Source: Mrakia gelida (lineage: Eukaryota > Basidiomycota > Tremellomycetes > Cystofilobasidiales > Mrakiaceae). From it: 64,000 nucleotides of DNA. Where the stretch lies: positions 1,674,001-1,738,000 of the forward strand of contig BRON01000003.1 in the NCBI GenBank assembly GCA_024345305.1, written 5' to 3'. Under the pieces are notes generated by a model, which ran no database searches, was not told where the DNA came from, and saw only the letters and a list, made by a program, of their open reading frames with translations. This document shows, one piece after another, positions 33,105 to 45,178 of the stretch. A program made the position numbers and the translations under genes. How positions within the stretch are numbered: the stretch's first letter is position 1; each line of letters starts with the position of its first letter.

Positions 33105-35722
33105 CTACTTCTCCCCAGCAACCCCTCCCCTCGCACAATCCCCCTCCCAATCCCTCGTCGTGATCTCCTCCACCACCCTCGCAAACGCCTCGAGCGTACA
33201 CACCTCCGGATGTCCCTCGAGATGATCCCCTACCGAGGCGCACGCGGGGAGAGTGACAGGTTGGGATTTATAGCGCAGGCGGACGAAGTGCTCGCTTGCC
33301 GAAGGAGGTGGGGAGGGGGTTGAGGAGGAGGAGAAGAGGGAGGAGAGGAAGGATGTGGATGGTTTGGACGGTGTGGGTGCTGAGGTGGGGGGTGAGGGTG
33401 AGGGCGATGTGGGAGTTGGGGTGATGGTGGGATTGGACGTGGAGGAGAAGAGTTCGACGGCGATGTGGGCGGTGAAATCTGGAGGGAGGGACGCGACGAG
33501 AGGAGGAAAGGAAGGGAAGAAAGGGAAGGGAGTGAACTAAGGTTCTGGAGAAGACGAGTGCGAACGAGAAAGGGAGAGAGAGAGGGTACGACGACTCACC
33601 AGGCCACCTTCCCAACCAAAGCGAACACGAGAACAAAACGAGCGAAACGAAGATCAGCACTCCCGCTCCTCCTGCCCCCTCCCTCCTCCTCCTCCCATCC
33701 CCAAACCCAAACCCACATCGCCACTCACCTATGATCAAAACAATCCAAACTCGCCAACATCCCCGCCAGCGTCGTATCATGACAACTCAGCACGCTGAAC
33801 TTCTTCAAGGTCGTCTTCGCCCGCTCCTCCACCGCTCCTTCTCCCTTCGTCGAAGCCGTCACCCACTCGCGCATGTCCCTCGAGAGACCAGAGAGTAAGG
33901 GGCCCATGGCGAGGGTACGGAATTCGTTGGAGGCGTCTGGGGTGGGGTGGGGTGGGATGGGGTGGAAACGAATGAAGAAGAAGAGAAGAGAAGGTGAGTT
34001 TGGGTTCGCGACGCGACTTCGCTGTCCTCCCCTCCCCTCTCCCTCCCTCCCCACCCACCCACTCACCCACCCCCACATTCAGGTTCAGGTTTCATACGCA
34101 CAATACGCTCCAAACCACTCATGACAAATCGCGTTCTCCAACACCTCCCTCGTCGGAGCGTCGAACTCTGGAGGGACAGGGTAGCCGTTGGATTCGGCTG
34201 CTCGGACGGTGTCCATGATCCCTGAGGCGGCTGGGGTTCCGTCCTGGGGGGTGGGTGGGTGGGAAGGGAGGGGAGGAGGTCAGATCAAGCGACGAAGAGA
34301 GGGAAAGAAAGCAGCGAAACGAACGTACCACCCGAATCTCCTTCCCTCCGATGAACTTGGAGAGTTTCTTGTCCAACGCTTCCCACCCCAAAGAACAAGC
34401 CAGAACCGAGTCAGCGGGGTTATAGACGGTTCGGTCGGAGGAAAGGAGAATTTTGCCCTCCTCTCCCGCGAAACCCGAAACGAAGATTGAGGGACGGTCG
34501 CTCGAACTCACGCGCCAAAGAAGGGTTCCAAGTCGTCGCTGCCAGTTTCGTAAACTTCCTATCGAGGTGCTTCAACCGAGCGCACGAAAAAGTGTTCGGC
34601 AGTAGGGACTCCTCAGTCATGTTTCTGCTCGCATTTCAACAGAGGCGGAAGCGAAAGCGAAGAAGGAAAACGGTTTCAGTGAGTGGTGTCGGAACAAAGC
34701 GAAACGAAAGGGATCGAGGTCGAGTCGAGGCTTGGTTTTGGGTTGGGTTTGGACGCACCTGATCCTCACATGAGGGATCCAGTTTCCGCGGACTGAAGGA
34801 GGATAGAGACCTGCTATGACTTGTTGGAGGGATTCGATGGTTCGTTCCATGTTGGTCGAGCTGAGGTGAACGGGAGGGACGCGTCGTTGGGTGAGCTTTG
34901 TGAAAGAAATCAAACCCAAGATGAAGTCCGGATCGAGCTCACCGAAAGAACAGAGCAGCGTGATCTGGTTTGGGAGGGATGAAGCCGAGTCTGTTGATGC
35001 ACGAGAAGGAGGGAGGGAAGGGAGGAGAGAAGGTCAGCTTGGACGAGAGAGTTCGAGAGGTGAGCTTCGCGCTCTCTCTCCTTCCCCTTCCCTTCGCCAA
35101 AGTAGAGAAAGGACTCAGGACTGACTCATCGACGTATAGTTTCCGTAGCGACGCTCCGAGGGCTAGAGTGGTTTTCCGTCCTGTATCTGTGAGCTCTCCG
35201 AGGAGACTGGGGGCGACGAGAAGGAGAAGGAAGGAACCAACGAAGGTCAGCTTGTGCGTTCAAAGCTCAACTTCCTTCCCTCCCTCCCCCTGCCCTGCCC
35301 CCGACCTTACCAGCATCCCAACAAGTACACCAAACGATTAGGAGATGCACTAACCATTCCCCCTCCCCTCCAGGCGTACTCTTACTCCCTCTGGGCACGT
35401 CGACTACGCGATTTACCCTTAGAATGCCTGGTCGACCTGTCTCGTCCAACACAGCAGCATCGAACGTCCGACCGATCATACATGAGTTCCAACGGGCGGG
35501 GAACGTCTCCGGCATTCGGACTCGGACGGGGGAACGCTCGCCCTGAAAGGGAGAGAAGAAGAGGGAGAGGTGAGATGGGGAAGGAACGAGCGCACGAGCG
35601 GAGGAGGGCGAGATGGGATTGGACGAAGGGCGAGCACTTACATGACGACTGTAGATGTGAACTTGTTCTAGTTTGAGATTGGGGAGAGGGTAGAATCCTT
35701 CTTTGGAGGGCGAAAACGACAT
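33105..35722 (-). CDS. Histidine acid phosphatase
   Basis: This clade-2 histidine phosphatase hydrolyses phosphomonoesters through a phospho-histidine. The start MSFSPSKEGFYPLPNLKLEQ leads to VHIYSRH, joined across an intron to GERSPVRVRMPE, giving the RHGxRxP active site. The proton-donor motif is VLSCHDTTLAGMLASLDCFD near the C terminus. LRKLYVDE and IRxNMTEESLLPNTFSCARL lie between. No signal peptide is visible, so a cytosolic or organelle form such as ACP6-like enzymes is possible; localisation is unresolved. About ten introns are present, one of which cuts exactly between catalytic His and Gly. The end VAGEK-stop precedes a 286-base convergent spacer with the SET-Tad3 gene. Confidence 0.82.
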
Positions 35723-35964
35723 GGAGGTTGGTTGGGGAGCGACGAGCTGGGCAGACGAGCTCCCTATGACTCCTCTCGCTCGAACTCAACAGGGGAGCGG
35801 ACCAAACGAACCTCGTCTCCCTCCTGGTCCCCCAACCCCAACGAGCAGTTTTTCGACTTCATTAGGATCTACTCTACCCTCTCATCTATCCATCCCACCT
35901 CTTCTCCAGCTCGAAACTTCACTTCGATCGCGCCCATCTCAACTCTCTCCAAGCTCACCTCGAC
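35723..35964. promoter_or_regulatory. Bidirectional promoter region
   Basis: 242 bases separate the starts of the acid phosphatase (-) and the first basic-region paralogue (+). No canonical element was recognised. Confidence 0.45.
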
Positions 35965-38000
35965 ATGCCTCCCTCGGCAGGAACTCGCGGCCTGACCGCG
36001 GAACAGAAGATCCTCTACCAGAAGGAACGTAACAAGCTCAAGCAGCGAACCCTCAGAGCTAGGAGGAAGGCTGCCAAAGAGTCTGGACAGACCTCAGAAG
36101 CAGCAGCAGCAGGGGACGACTCCATCCTCATTGCGAGCTCAACCTCCAACGCTAGCTCGTGTTCCACTCCTTCTTCTTCTTCAACGACGAAGCGAGTGAA
36201 GAAGTCGTTTACGTCGAGCTTGGAGCCTGGAGAGGGAGGGTTCATGATGAAGGCTAGGAGGGCGGTGGGGCTTAAGGCTGAGGAAGAGCAGGAGAGGAGG
36301 AGGTGCGAGAGGGAGGGAGGAGGAGGAGGTGGGGAGGGGAGTGGTGGGTCGTCGTCGAGTGGGAGTTCTGGGAGTGGGATGAAAGGTGAGTTGATTGCCA
36401 GGAGGCTGTTCACGAGCGTGTATAGATGCTCTGATACTGATGAGAAGTTCTTCCTCGATCCGTAGCTGCTCCAATCAGCAGCACGGCTCCGAGAGGGTCT
36501 GATTCCCTTCCGACAATATCCGTTCCGTCTTCGAAGTCCAAGTCGAAGCTCACTTCCGTTTCGCTCTTCGCTACTGTACGTTCGACTTGATATCTATCAT
36601 CAGATCCAACCCGTTCCTGACCCTCCCTCTGTGTACAGCTCCTCAACGGCGGCTCCCTCCCTCCACCCTCATCCAACGCGTCCCCTTCCCACCTCTCTCT
36701 CACTCCTGCCTTCCCACCTTCCACCTCCTCCTCTTCATCATCATCCAACCACCATCACCATCAACTCGCTCTCCAACACTCCTCCTCCGAACCCACCCTC
36801 CCCTCCTACACCTACTTCTCACCCGCCAACATCGGTTCCTTCCCGCTCTTCAACCCGCTCAACTCGATCGACTGGAAATGGAGACTCTTCCAGATCCACT
36901 CCTCCCTCTATGAGGATCGAGATCATCCCACGAAGGGGTATCTGCATAGTAGTTTTGCGGATGAGACGGTGAGTTGGCGCTTGTCTTGCGTTCTCCCTTT
37001 TCCTCACCTCATTTCTGACCCTCCTCTCCCTCCTCCCTCCCTCCCTCGCTTCTCTCCCACCACCCACCAGATCGCAACAGCCCAAACCCTCATCCTACAA
37101 CTCCTAGCAGCCACCTCCCCACCAGGTCGAAAGGAGATCCTCGACGCTCGTCGTCAACTCTCTCCCGCGGACGAGCAGTTCCTGAAGGTCACGCCGATGG
37201 ATCGCAGGATTGGGTGGATGCCGGACCCCTTGGTGAGGGTTAATGCGATGAAGGCGATCAGTTGTGGGTTGGATTTCACGGAGAAGGCTGCTGCTGGTGA
37301 GTTCGAGCCGACTTGCGTGAAACTGAATTCGGAGCGAGAGAGCGAGAGCGAGCAAGGAGCGTTCGCTGACCGCGTTTTTTTGGGGGCTCGCTTCGAGGTT
37401 AGGCATCGAAACAGCTACCATCTTCGGAGACGCTATGGATTCGGGGGTTCGTTTCATCTCCTCCCCCTCTTTGACTCGTTCGTTCCGAGCGAAACGACGC
37501 GCTGACCTCGTTCGTCTCTCCTTCTCCCTCCTTCGTTTCGCTTCGTTTCAACCAGGCCTGGATGCTCCAAAACAAAGTCGCCCTCGACACGCGGATCCTC
37601 TACCTTGTCCCCTCCGTGGACGAAGCAGGCTGTGAACGAAACCCTTCGCTCCTTCCTGGGCCTGGGAGTGGTGGGAAGAAACTTCATGGGGCGTCGGTTA
37701 GGTGCGTGCGACGCGAAACCGTCCTCACTTTCTTGCGCTCTTGATTCCTCGTTTCGTGAGCTCGAACTGACCTGATCTCCTCCTCCTCTCCCTCCCTCGC
37801 CTCTTCGCTCAACTCGCTGTCGCTCGTCGCCCGGTCGCAGAGAAATTGTCCTTGGCCTGGAACTCCCCGGTGCTCGAACGGACCAACCTCTCACTCAACC
37901 TGCTTCGATGACGGACGAGGAGCTGGCGAGGGACTGGAGTTTGGACTGGGTGATGGGGAAGAAGATGGAGGGGGTTTTGAAGACGACGTTTCAGTTCTAG
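35965..38000 (+). CDS. bZIP-like basic-region protein with unknown C-terminal domain, paralogue 1
   Basis: MPPSAGTRGLTAEQKILYQK continues with ERNKLKQRTLRARRKAA, which matches the N-x3-QR-x2-R pattern of a fungal bZIP basic region. No clear leucine heptad follows; instead there is Ser/Gly-rich sequence, then KKARRAVGLKAEEEQERR-type basic/acidic helix. After an intron comes TSVSLFAT, LLNGGSLPPPS and a His run. The conserved C-terminal domain then follows: FNPLNSIDWKWRLFQIHSSL, GYLHSS, TAQTLILQLLAATSPPG, VTPMDRRIGWMPDPLVRV, IFGDAMDSG and EIVLGLELPG. It ends VLKTTFQF-stop. I do not recognise this domain. The gene is the left member of a tandem pair with the same exon pattern. Confidence 0.78.
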
Positions 38001-38459
38001 CGGTCGGGTTGAGGGGTGAGGAGGAGAGAGAGAGACGCGTTTTCTTTCGTTCGCTTCGTCCGTCGTTTTTACCCTCGATTTCCGTCTATGGACTTTTGCG
38101 CTCGAGGTGATGTAGGTTGAACTCATCTCGACTGCTGGGAGAGAATTTTGACCCTCACAGAGTCAGGAAAATCGGGTTTTTCGAGCCGTGACCGATTGAG
38201 CTGGAGTTCTCCGCTCGAGGCCGAAACGCGGATTCGAGCTCATCCTCTTTGTCCTTCCTTCCCTCTTTCCTTCTTCTCCCCTGCCAGAACGACGCAATCC
38301 AACTCTTCATCTTCTCCTCTCCCTTTCGCACACACACCTCGCACCCATCCTCCCCTCGCCAGCTCTCAACAAGCTCTGACCGACCCCTCCCTGCCTTCCT
38401 CCAAGCCCAGCCCACTCCTCCCCTAGCTCCCTCCCCTCCTCTCCTCTCCCCTCCCTCCC
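38001..38459. other. Spacer between tandem paralogues
   Basis: 459 bases hold the 3' UTR of paralogue 1 and the promoter and leader of paralogue 2. The last 150 bases are strongly pyrimidine-rich (CCCTCC blocks), as expected for a fungal 5' leader. No gene seen. Confidence 0.55.
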
Positions 38460-40418
38460 ATGCCCCCCTCCCTAGGAACCCTCGGTCTCACCCCCTCCCA
38501 AAAGATCATCTACCAACGCGAACGCAACAAGCTCAAACAGAGAGACCTTCGCGCGAGGAGAGCCGCAGAGAAGAGAGCGGCCAAGGGAGGACTCCCCGGT
38601 GTGAGCTCGACCTCGGAAGCGTGTTCGTCGAGCTCGAGCTCGATGACTTCGGGGTTGGAGGACGTAGGAAGCTCAACGGGTAAACAGAGGGGGAGGAAGT
38701 TCATGCTTCAGGCTAGGAGGGCTTTGGATCAGGCTGCTGGGGCTGAGGGGAGAGGGGAGGGGGAAGAGGGAGGGAGGGAGATGGGTTTGATGGTGGAGCC
38801 TGAAGGGGAGGGGGAGAGGATGAGTGAGTCGACTCGGAGTGGGTGGGATGTAGTAGTGGATAAGAAAGGCTTTGCTGACGAGAAGTTTTGACTTCGCTGT
38901 TCAGGTGCTACGCCTTCTACCAGCAGTGTTCCAGCCCGAGCGTCGCCGCCGGTTCCCTCGACGTCGACGACCTCAAAGAGGAAGCAGCTTAGTTCTGTTT
39001 CGTTGTTCGCTACTGTACGTCCTATTCGCTTCTCATCTACCTGGGCTATCTTCTGACCTCGTCTCGTCATCGTTTGATCTCCTTCAGCTCCTCAACGGCG
39101 GCTCTCTCCCTCCTCCAACTCTCGCGTCCCCTCCAGCCCTCTCCCCCTCGTCGTCCACCCTCCTTCGTCTCCAACAACCGTTTCCTTCCTCCTCCTCATC
39201 CTCGTCAACAATCAGTCGCCGTTATCACCCCTCTTCACAACAGCAATCCTCCTGGCCCACTCCTCCCCCAGACGGGCAGTCTTCTCAACTCGAATCCGCC
39301 GGCGGTCGACTCCCCTCGTACACCTTTCTCTCGCCAGTCAACATCGGTCGCTCTCCCTTCTACAACCCTCTCAACGCCATCGATTGGAAGGTCCGACTCT
39401 TCCAGATCCATGCTGTGCTTCATCAGGATCGAGATGATTCCGTGAAGGGATATCTTCACAGTTCAGTCGCAGAACAAACCGTGAGTCGTTTCGTTTCTTT
39501 CACTCTCTTCTTCTCTCTCTCTCTCCTCCGTCCTTTCCCTTCCTAACCCAACCCCGTTTTCATTCGGTGTTCGAACTTCAGATCACCACAACCCAAACCC
39601 TCATCCTCAAACTCCTCGCGGCCACCTCGCCTCCGGGTCTGAAGCAGATGCTGGACGCGGAACGAATCCTCTCCGCTGAGGACGAGGAGTATCTAAGAGT
39701 GACCCCGATGGACCCTAGGATCGCGTGGATGCCGGATCCAGTGGTCAGGATGACCGCTACGAAAGCGATCAGTTTGGGGCTCGTGAATCTGACGGATCGG
39801 TTCGCGAAAGGTGAGTTGAGGCCCCTTCGGTCGTTCATGTTGACGCGTCTTCGCTTCCTCGCATCCAGCCTGACTCAACTCCCTCCTTCCCTTTTTCGCA
39901 TTGTTTATTAGGGATTGAGTTCTCCACCCTCTTCGGAGACCCCATGGACTCTGGCGTTCGTCCTCTTTTCCCTTCGCTCAAAAACGAACAAGCGAGACGC
40001 GTCCGAACCGAAGCTGACCTCGCCTCGCCCTCTTTCGTTCTCCCCTCAAAGGCCTGGAAGTACCACGACAACGCTCTCTCTCCCGTCGATCCAAGTGTCA
40101 TCTACACCGCCGCCCAATCAGCCATCATCAACTGCGACCCAAGACCAGAGCACGCCGGTTTGAATCTTCGTGGGGCGACGATCAGGTCAGTGTCGACTCC
40201 CTCGCTCATTCCTTTTTCTCGCATTTCTGCCGTCTCGAGCTGTATACTGACAGGACGGCTCGTTCGTTCGTACGTGCAGGGAAATCGTCCTCGGTCTGGA
40301 ACTCCCTGGATGGAGGACCCAGGAGATCATTCGCCCGCCTTCGACGTGGTTCGAGAATGAGAGTGATCAGTTTCTGAGAAGGGTGCACGATGCGTTGGGA
40401 CCGCCGTCTATCAGTTGA
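38460..40418 (+). CDS. bZIP-like basic-region protein with unknown C-terminal domain, paralogue 2
   Basis: MPPSLGTLGLTPSQKIIYQR continues with ERNKLKQRDLRARRAAEKRA, so the same basic region is kept. The downstream helix GRKFMLQARRALDQAAG corresponds to that of paralogue 1. The shared C-terminal domain is complete: YNPLNAIDWKVRLFQIHAVL, GYLHSSVAEQT, TTQTLILKLLAATSPPGLKQ, VTPMDPRIAWMPDPVVRM, TLFGDPMDSG and EIVLGLELPGWRTQ. It ends DALGPPSIS-stop. Intron positions match paralogue 1, including a short exon encoding IEFSTLFGDPMDSG (about 39911-39955). The pair arose by tandem duplication. The basic region predicts nuclear DNA binding; the role is unknown. Confidence 0.8.
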
Positions 40419-40429
40419 TTGATATAGCT

Positions 40430-41070
40430 GGGAATCGAAAAGAGAATCGAAGAGGGGAGTCAGGATTTGGTTTCGACGAGATCGCGTCGAAAGATCATCA
40501 CGTCGAGCGAAAACGAGATAAACTCACGCGGCCGACTGGCTGGCGACGGAAGCGGTAGACACGGCCGATGCTGAAGCTACGCTCGAAACTGAGGCTCGAG
40601 AGTTTGAGGCGCTGAAGAGAAAGAAAGAAAGGGAGGGAGGGAAACGCGTCGCGGAGGTCAGGTTCGTTCTTTTGAACTCGGTCGGCGCGAAGAAAGGGAG
40701 GTCACTCACGCGAAGACGATAGAAGAAGCCTGAGCAGCCACAGATGAAAGTGAGATGGAAGCCTGGCCAGCCTGGCTAACGGAGGTGGGGATGGAAGCGA
40801 GACACGCGGTGTTTTGGGTCGCGCATTGGGAGGTGGTGTAGACGAGTCCGAAGGATAGGGTGGCTCCGAGGTTGCATCCGTTGAGCTGATCGGTACAGGA
40901 CTGGGAGAAGGGGAAGAAAAGGTGAGGAAAATAAGGGGAAGTCAGGTTGAGTCTTCGTCGCGTTGAGCGAAAGGAGGAACAGCGACGAGACGAACCTGGG
41001 TGAGAGCCTCGCTCAGAGTCCCAAAGTTCAGGATGTTGACCCCGGGAGGTACCTTTGTCAAGCCTGGTCA
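40430..41070 (-). pseudogene. Truncated duplicate fragment of the WSC gene N-terminal region
   Basis: The sequence starting at 40430 closely matches 21337-21620 of the WSC gene, including intron sequence, then jumps to match about 21965-22260. The 335 bases in between are missing. It still encodes TSQCATQNTACLASIPTSVS and CTDQLNGCNLGATLSFG but has no start, no signal peptide and no downstream WSC domains. Similarity fades near 41070. It begins 12 bases after the stop codon of the upstream gene, so it may be transcribed as its 3' UTR. Confidence 0.85.
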
Positions 41071-41613
41071 ACCTGAGAGTGTGAAGAGTGGAATCTGGAA
41101 TGAAACAACGGGCAACGATTCGCAAGAGCGCGTCGACGACGACGAGACGCTGCTGGCCTTTCCTCCTCGGAGGTTGTTCCCTTCGGCTCCTCGGCGCCTT
41201 TCCAGGATGAGAAAGAGATACTTGAGCGATCACCTTCCCCATCTCCAACTCAAAGGTAAAAGTCCGGCGTATGGGCTCGAGAGGGAGTGGTTATGGTCGC
41301 GGCGCCCGTCGAGTGATCACTGACGGCTCTCCTGCCCTCGAAAAGCAGATTTTCGCAGATCTAAGAACTCAAGATTGAGATCTCGTAGATATTCAGCTCG
41401 CGTCGAGAAAAGCTGCTCCTTTTGGTGGAGCTGAAAGCCCGAACCGTCCGAGACTAAATCGAGCACCCTCTTTCCCTCGAAGGCTCTCGACCCTCCCGAC
41501 TCAGCGAGATCTCCCAAACCACGACGTCGCCACCCTCGCCTTTGCCTTCACCCTCTCTCTCCCCCTACTCGCCACAGCCAACTTTCCCACTACCTACCGC
41601 CAGCGACCTTGCG
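41071..41613. promoter_or_regulatory. Upstream region of PBS2
   Basis: 543 bases lie between the WSC-derived fragment and the PBS2 start. A pyrimidine-rich leader precedes the ATG at 41614. No other feature recognised. Confidence 0.45.
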
Positions 41614-44308
41614 ATGACTGCAGATCTCGTCTCTGCGGCTGAAGGACTGAGTCTCAACTCGGCAGCTTCACCTTCCTCCACTCGTGAGTCCTGGATCTTA
41701 TCCCTTCAGCTTCCTCAGGGACCCTCTGTCTCGCTTCGAGGGAAGTGAAGAGGTGGGGCTCTCAGATAGCTACTCCTCGTATATGCCTTCAGAATGGGAG
41801 AGGGGAAGTAAGAAGGGGGGAGGAGGAAAGGAAGGAAAAGAGACGTCGCTCGACCTCGTCACTCCTCCCTTCCTCCTCCTCTCCTCTCTCTTCGCCCTCC
41901 CTTCTCTCCTCCGTCCCGTCCTTGTTGTTCCCACCACGATCAGTAAACACATGCTGATCAATCCCTTCTTCGTTCTATCCTTCAGCTTCCCCTCCTACCG
42001 CTTCCACATCTACTCCTCCCCCAGCACCTCCCTCCTTGGCCCCAAGAGCCACGGCTCCTCCTTCCTCTCTCCCAACCGAAGGAGCTCTCGCAGGATCCAA
42101 CGCTACAGCCAGAGCTCCAATGGGAATGGGAGCTCGACGAGCTGGAATGGGAATGAACCTCAACGGCGCTGGAGCAGCTCTCAGAGGGCCTGTTCTCGGC
42201 GGAGGAGGAGGAGGAGCGCCTATGCCTCCTGGTCTCGCTGCTAAGATGAACGCTGTAAGTCTCCTCTCCTCCTTTTGTGAAGCACCGGAATGGGATCCGA
42301 TGGCCCTTCTCCGAGGCTCTCGAACTTCACGAGCTCAAGGTAATTCAGCTTTGGAGCTCTTCTCGTTTGCTGACCCATCTCTCCCTCCCTTCACCTCGCT
42401 TCCTTCCTTCCCTCCCTCCCATCTTTCCTTCACCTCTCCTTCAGCGAGCCGCTGGGTCCCCATCACTTCGAGGTCCCATGAACTCCAATGGACCCGTCCC
42501 ACCATCACTACAAGGTCGTACAGGAGCAGGATCAGCACCACCCATGACTCTCGGAGGATTAGGAGCTCGACGAGCAGCTCAAGCTGGAGGAGCTGGACCT
42601 CCTTCGCTCTCGAGACCTGGAGGACCGATGGGAGGAGCTCTTCCCAGTGGATCAGGGCTTCCCGGAATGGGATCGAGGAGGATGCCGCCTGGAGGAGGAA
42701 TGAAGCTCAGTTCGATCGGAGGAATGGGTCCTCCTGGTGCTGGGGCTGGAGGGAGAGGAGACGCCTTCTCGAACTTCAATCGCATAGTGTGAGTCCACTC
42801 TCAGTGTCTCGACTCGTGTAGCAGATATCGCCGTCTCTCTCCTCTCGAGCTAACGCTTTCTTCTTGTTCCCAAACCCGTCTCGCCACCTCTGCAGCGATC
42901 CCTCCGGTCGACTCAACTTCTCGTCCAAAGCCGTCCTTCACGCCGACGGAGTCGACTTCTCCTCGGGTCAGTCCTACAAGATCAACATGTCAGAACTCGA
43001 ACTCTCCGAAGAGCTTGGGAAGGGAGCGTTCGGAACTGTTCAGAGAGTGTTCCACAAGCCGACGAAGGTGGTGATGGCGATGAAGGTGCGTCTCGTCGTC
43101 TCTTCCCCTCCCTTCGTCCCTCTTTCACGACGTCCACCATTTCTTCGGTTGCGAGCTTCTCACTCATCAGGCACAGTCTGACCCTCTCTCTTTCCCTCCA
43201 CCCTCAATCTTCTTCTTTTTCTTCAGGAAATCCGCCTCAAGGTCGACGACGCGAGCTTCAACGGAATCCTCATGGAACTGGACATCCTACATCGAGCCGT
43301 CGCTCCCGAGATCGTCGAGTTCTACGGAGCCTTCTTCATCGAGTCTTGCGTCTACTACTGCATGGAGTTTATGGACGCTGGATCGCTCGACAGGGTCTAC
43401 GAGGGAGGAATCACTGACGAGAAGATCCTCGCCAGGATCACGGCGAGCATGGTTCGGGGTCTGCGTTTCCTGAAGGACGAGCTGCAAATCATGCATCGAG
43501 GTGAGTTCTCGCTCTTCTGATCTGTCTTTCTGGATGGGTGGTCGAGCTTATGAGGTGCTGGTCGACTCGAGCGTGACGAAGCTGACTCCCTCGTTCTCCC
43601 TGCTTTCTCAGACGTCAAGCCTACGAACGTTCTCGTCAACACGAAGGGACAAGTCAAGCTCTGCGACTTCGGAGTATCAGGTCAACTCGAGAAGTCGATA
43701 GCCAAGACGAACATCGGTTGCGAGACCTACATGGCTGTTCGTCGATCTCCTTCGCATCCTCCTCGACCTCTCTCGTTCTCGAATACTGACTCTATCTCTG
43801 CTCTTCTCCTCCCTGTCTCACCAGCCTGAACGATTCTCAGGAGAGTACGCCAACGATCTCGGAACCTACTCGGTCGCTGCCGACGTCTGGTCCCTCGGTC
43901 TCACCATCATCGAAATCGCCATCGGAAAGTACCCTTACCCTCCCGAGGTCTTCTCCTCGCCCATCGCTCAGCTCCAAGCCATCGTTCACGACGCACCACC
44001 AACTCTTCCGGAAACTTTCAGTCCCGAGGCTCGAGACTTCGTCGCTCAGTGGTGAGTCTTTTCGTCGCTCTCTGCTCCGTCCTCGTTCTCGTTTCGAATG
44101 AACGCTGACCGAACCTCCTCCCACCCTTCTTCCCAGCCTCAAAAAATCCCCCATGGCTCGACCAACCTACTCCGACCTCCTCAAACACCCCTTCCTCGTC
44201 GCCGACGCCGGAAGAGAAGTCGACATGGTCGCCTGGGTCGCGGGAGCTCTCACTCGTCGCGCAGAGAAGGGGGTGCCGCTTGCTCCTCTCGTTCCTGGTT
44301 CGAGCTAG
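41614..44308 (+). CDS. PBS2: MAP kinase kinase of the HOG pathway (Pbs2-like)
   Basis: This dual-specificity kinase would phosphorylate a Hog1-type MAPK in osmotic and general stress. The first in-frame ATG gives [21 protein letters not shown] Pro/Gly-rich regulatory N terminus follows ([39 protein letters not shown]). The kinase domain begins at [20 protein letters not shown] (glycine loop). VVMAMKEIRL carries the ATP Lys, and [32 protein letters not shown] and [10 protein letters not shown] follow. The catalytic loop is [12 protein letters not shown] and the metal site [10 protein letters not shown]. The activation loop [18 protein letters not shown] keeps the S-x3-T phospho-sites of Pbs2. 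It ends [14 protein letters not shown]. An intron splits HR|DVKPTN and another lies just before APE. Confidence 0.92.
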
Positions 44309-45178
44309 GCTCAGTCCTCCTCGTAGTTATCCTTTCCTTTTGTTAGATTCCTTCCTTTATCATCCCTCTCTATCTCCTCCCTTCGAAGCATCTTCTCTCT
44401 TTCGGTCTGCAGGGGTTTTCGCGCGCGCCTGGCGCTCGTTCGTTTTTTCTTCTTTCTCGTTTGCATCGCTCTCTCTTTCACCAGTCCGCCTTTTTTCTTA
44501 GTATTACGACCTTCATGTCCACCACTTCGGTTTCCTTTCCTTTGTTCTGTTCGACTGCTCGTCCGTATACACGTCTAACTCGCATGCGAACGAACGACGA
44601 CTCATGCCGACTCGAGATCGAAGGCTCGAACGGGTCGCAAGACTTTTCATTTCGCTCGGAGGTGGGGACGTGGGTGAGGCGACATCGTAGTAAGAAAGAA
44701 AGAGTAGACGATATGGTAAGGAGTCCGCGTTCGTTCTGCGAAACGAAGAAGAGGAGCGAAACACAGACGCTTCGCGAAAGAGAGGTCAGCTCGACTCGTT
44801 TCGCTCTTCACTCTCGTTCCGTCGTCTTCGAAGAGATAGGGATGTAAGGACTCACTACTGAGCATGAGCTTGCAGTGTGGGTGTTCTCGATCGTGACGGG
44901 CGGAAGCGGAGATGTTGAAGTTGGGTTGAACGTTGAAGTCGAGCCGAGGGACGAATTCGTCGTTGAAAGCGAGGAGGAAGGGACTGATTTGACTCGAGGG
45001 AGTGGTGGTGGTGGGTCGCTCGGGAGCGATGAGGTTGGAAGGGGGGAAGGGAGGAGAGGGACGCGTCGTGTTCGAGTGATGATCCTGGAAGACGCGAAGG
45101 CAAGGAAGTCAGCTGCTTGACGTTCTCGCGAAGAGTATCGAGAGGAGTTGACAGACATGCGCGTTACGGGCTTACCTT
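44309..45178. other. Convergent spacer downstream of PBS2
   Basis: 870 bases between the stop codons of PBS2 (+) and the F-box-like gene (-). A minus-strand open frame from about 45149 (MSVNSSRYSSRERQAADFLA) runs for over 100 codons. It has no recognised domain and I do not call it. One GACGCGTC lies at 45060. The first part is T/C-rich and likely 3' UTR. Confidence 0.45.

Noticed and set aside
41542..41613. Upstream extension of PBS2 starting MPSPSLSPYSP
   Set aside because: The first codon is TTG, not ATG; the first in-frame ATG is at 41614.
44808..45149. Minus-strand open frame starting MSVNSSRYSSRERQ downstream of the F-box gene
   Set aside because: Low-complexity Ser/Pro content, no family resemblance and no clear downstream exon; kept only as a note in the spacer entry.
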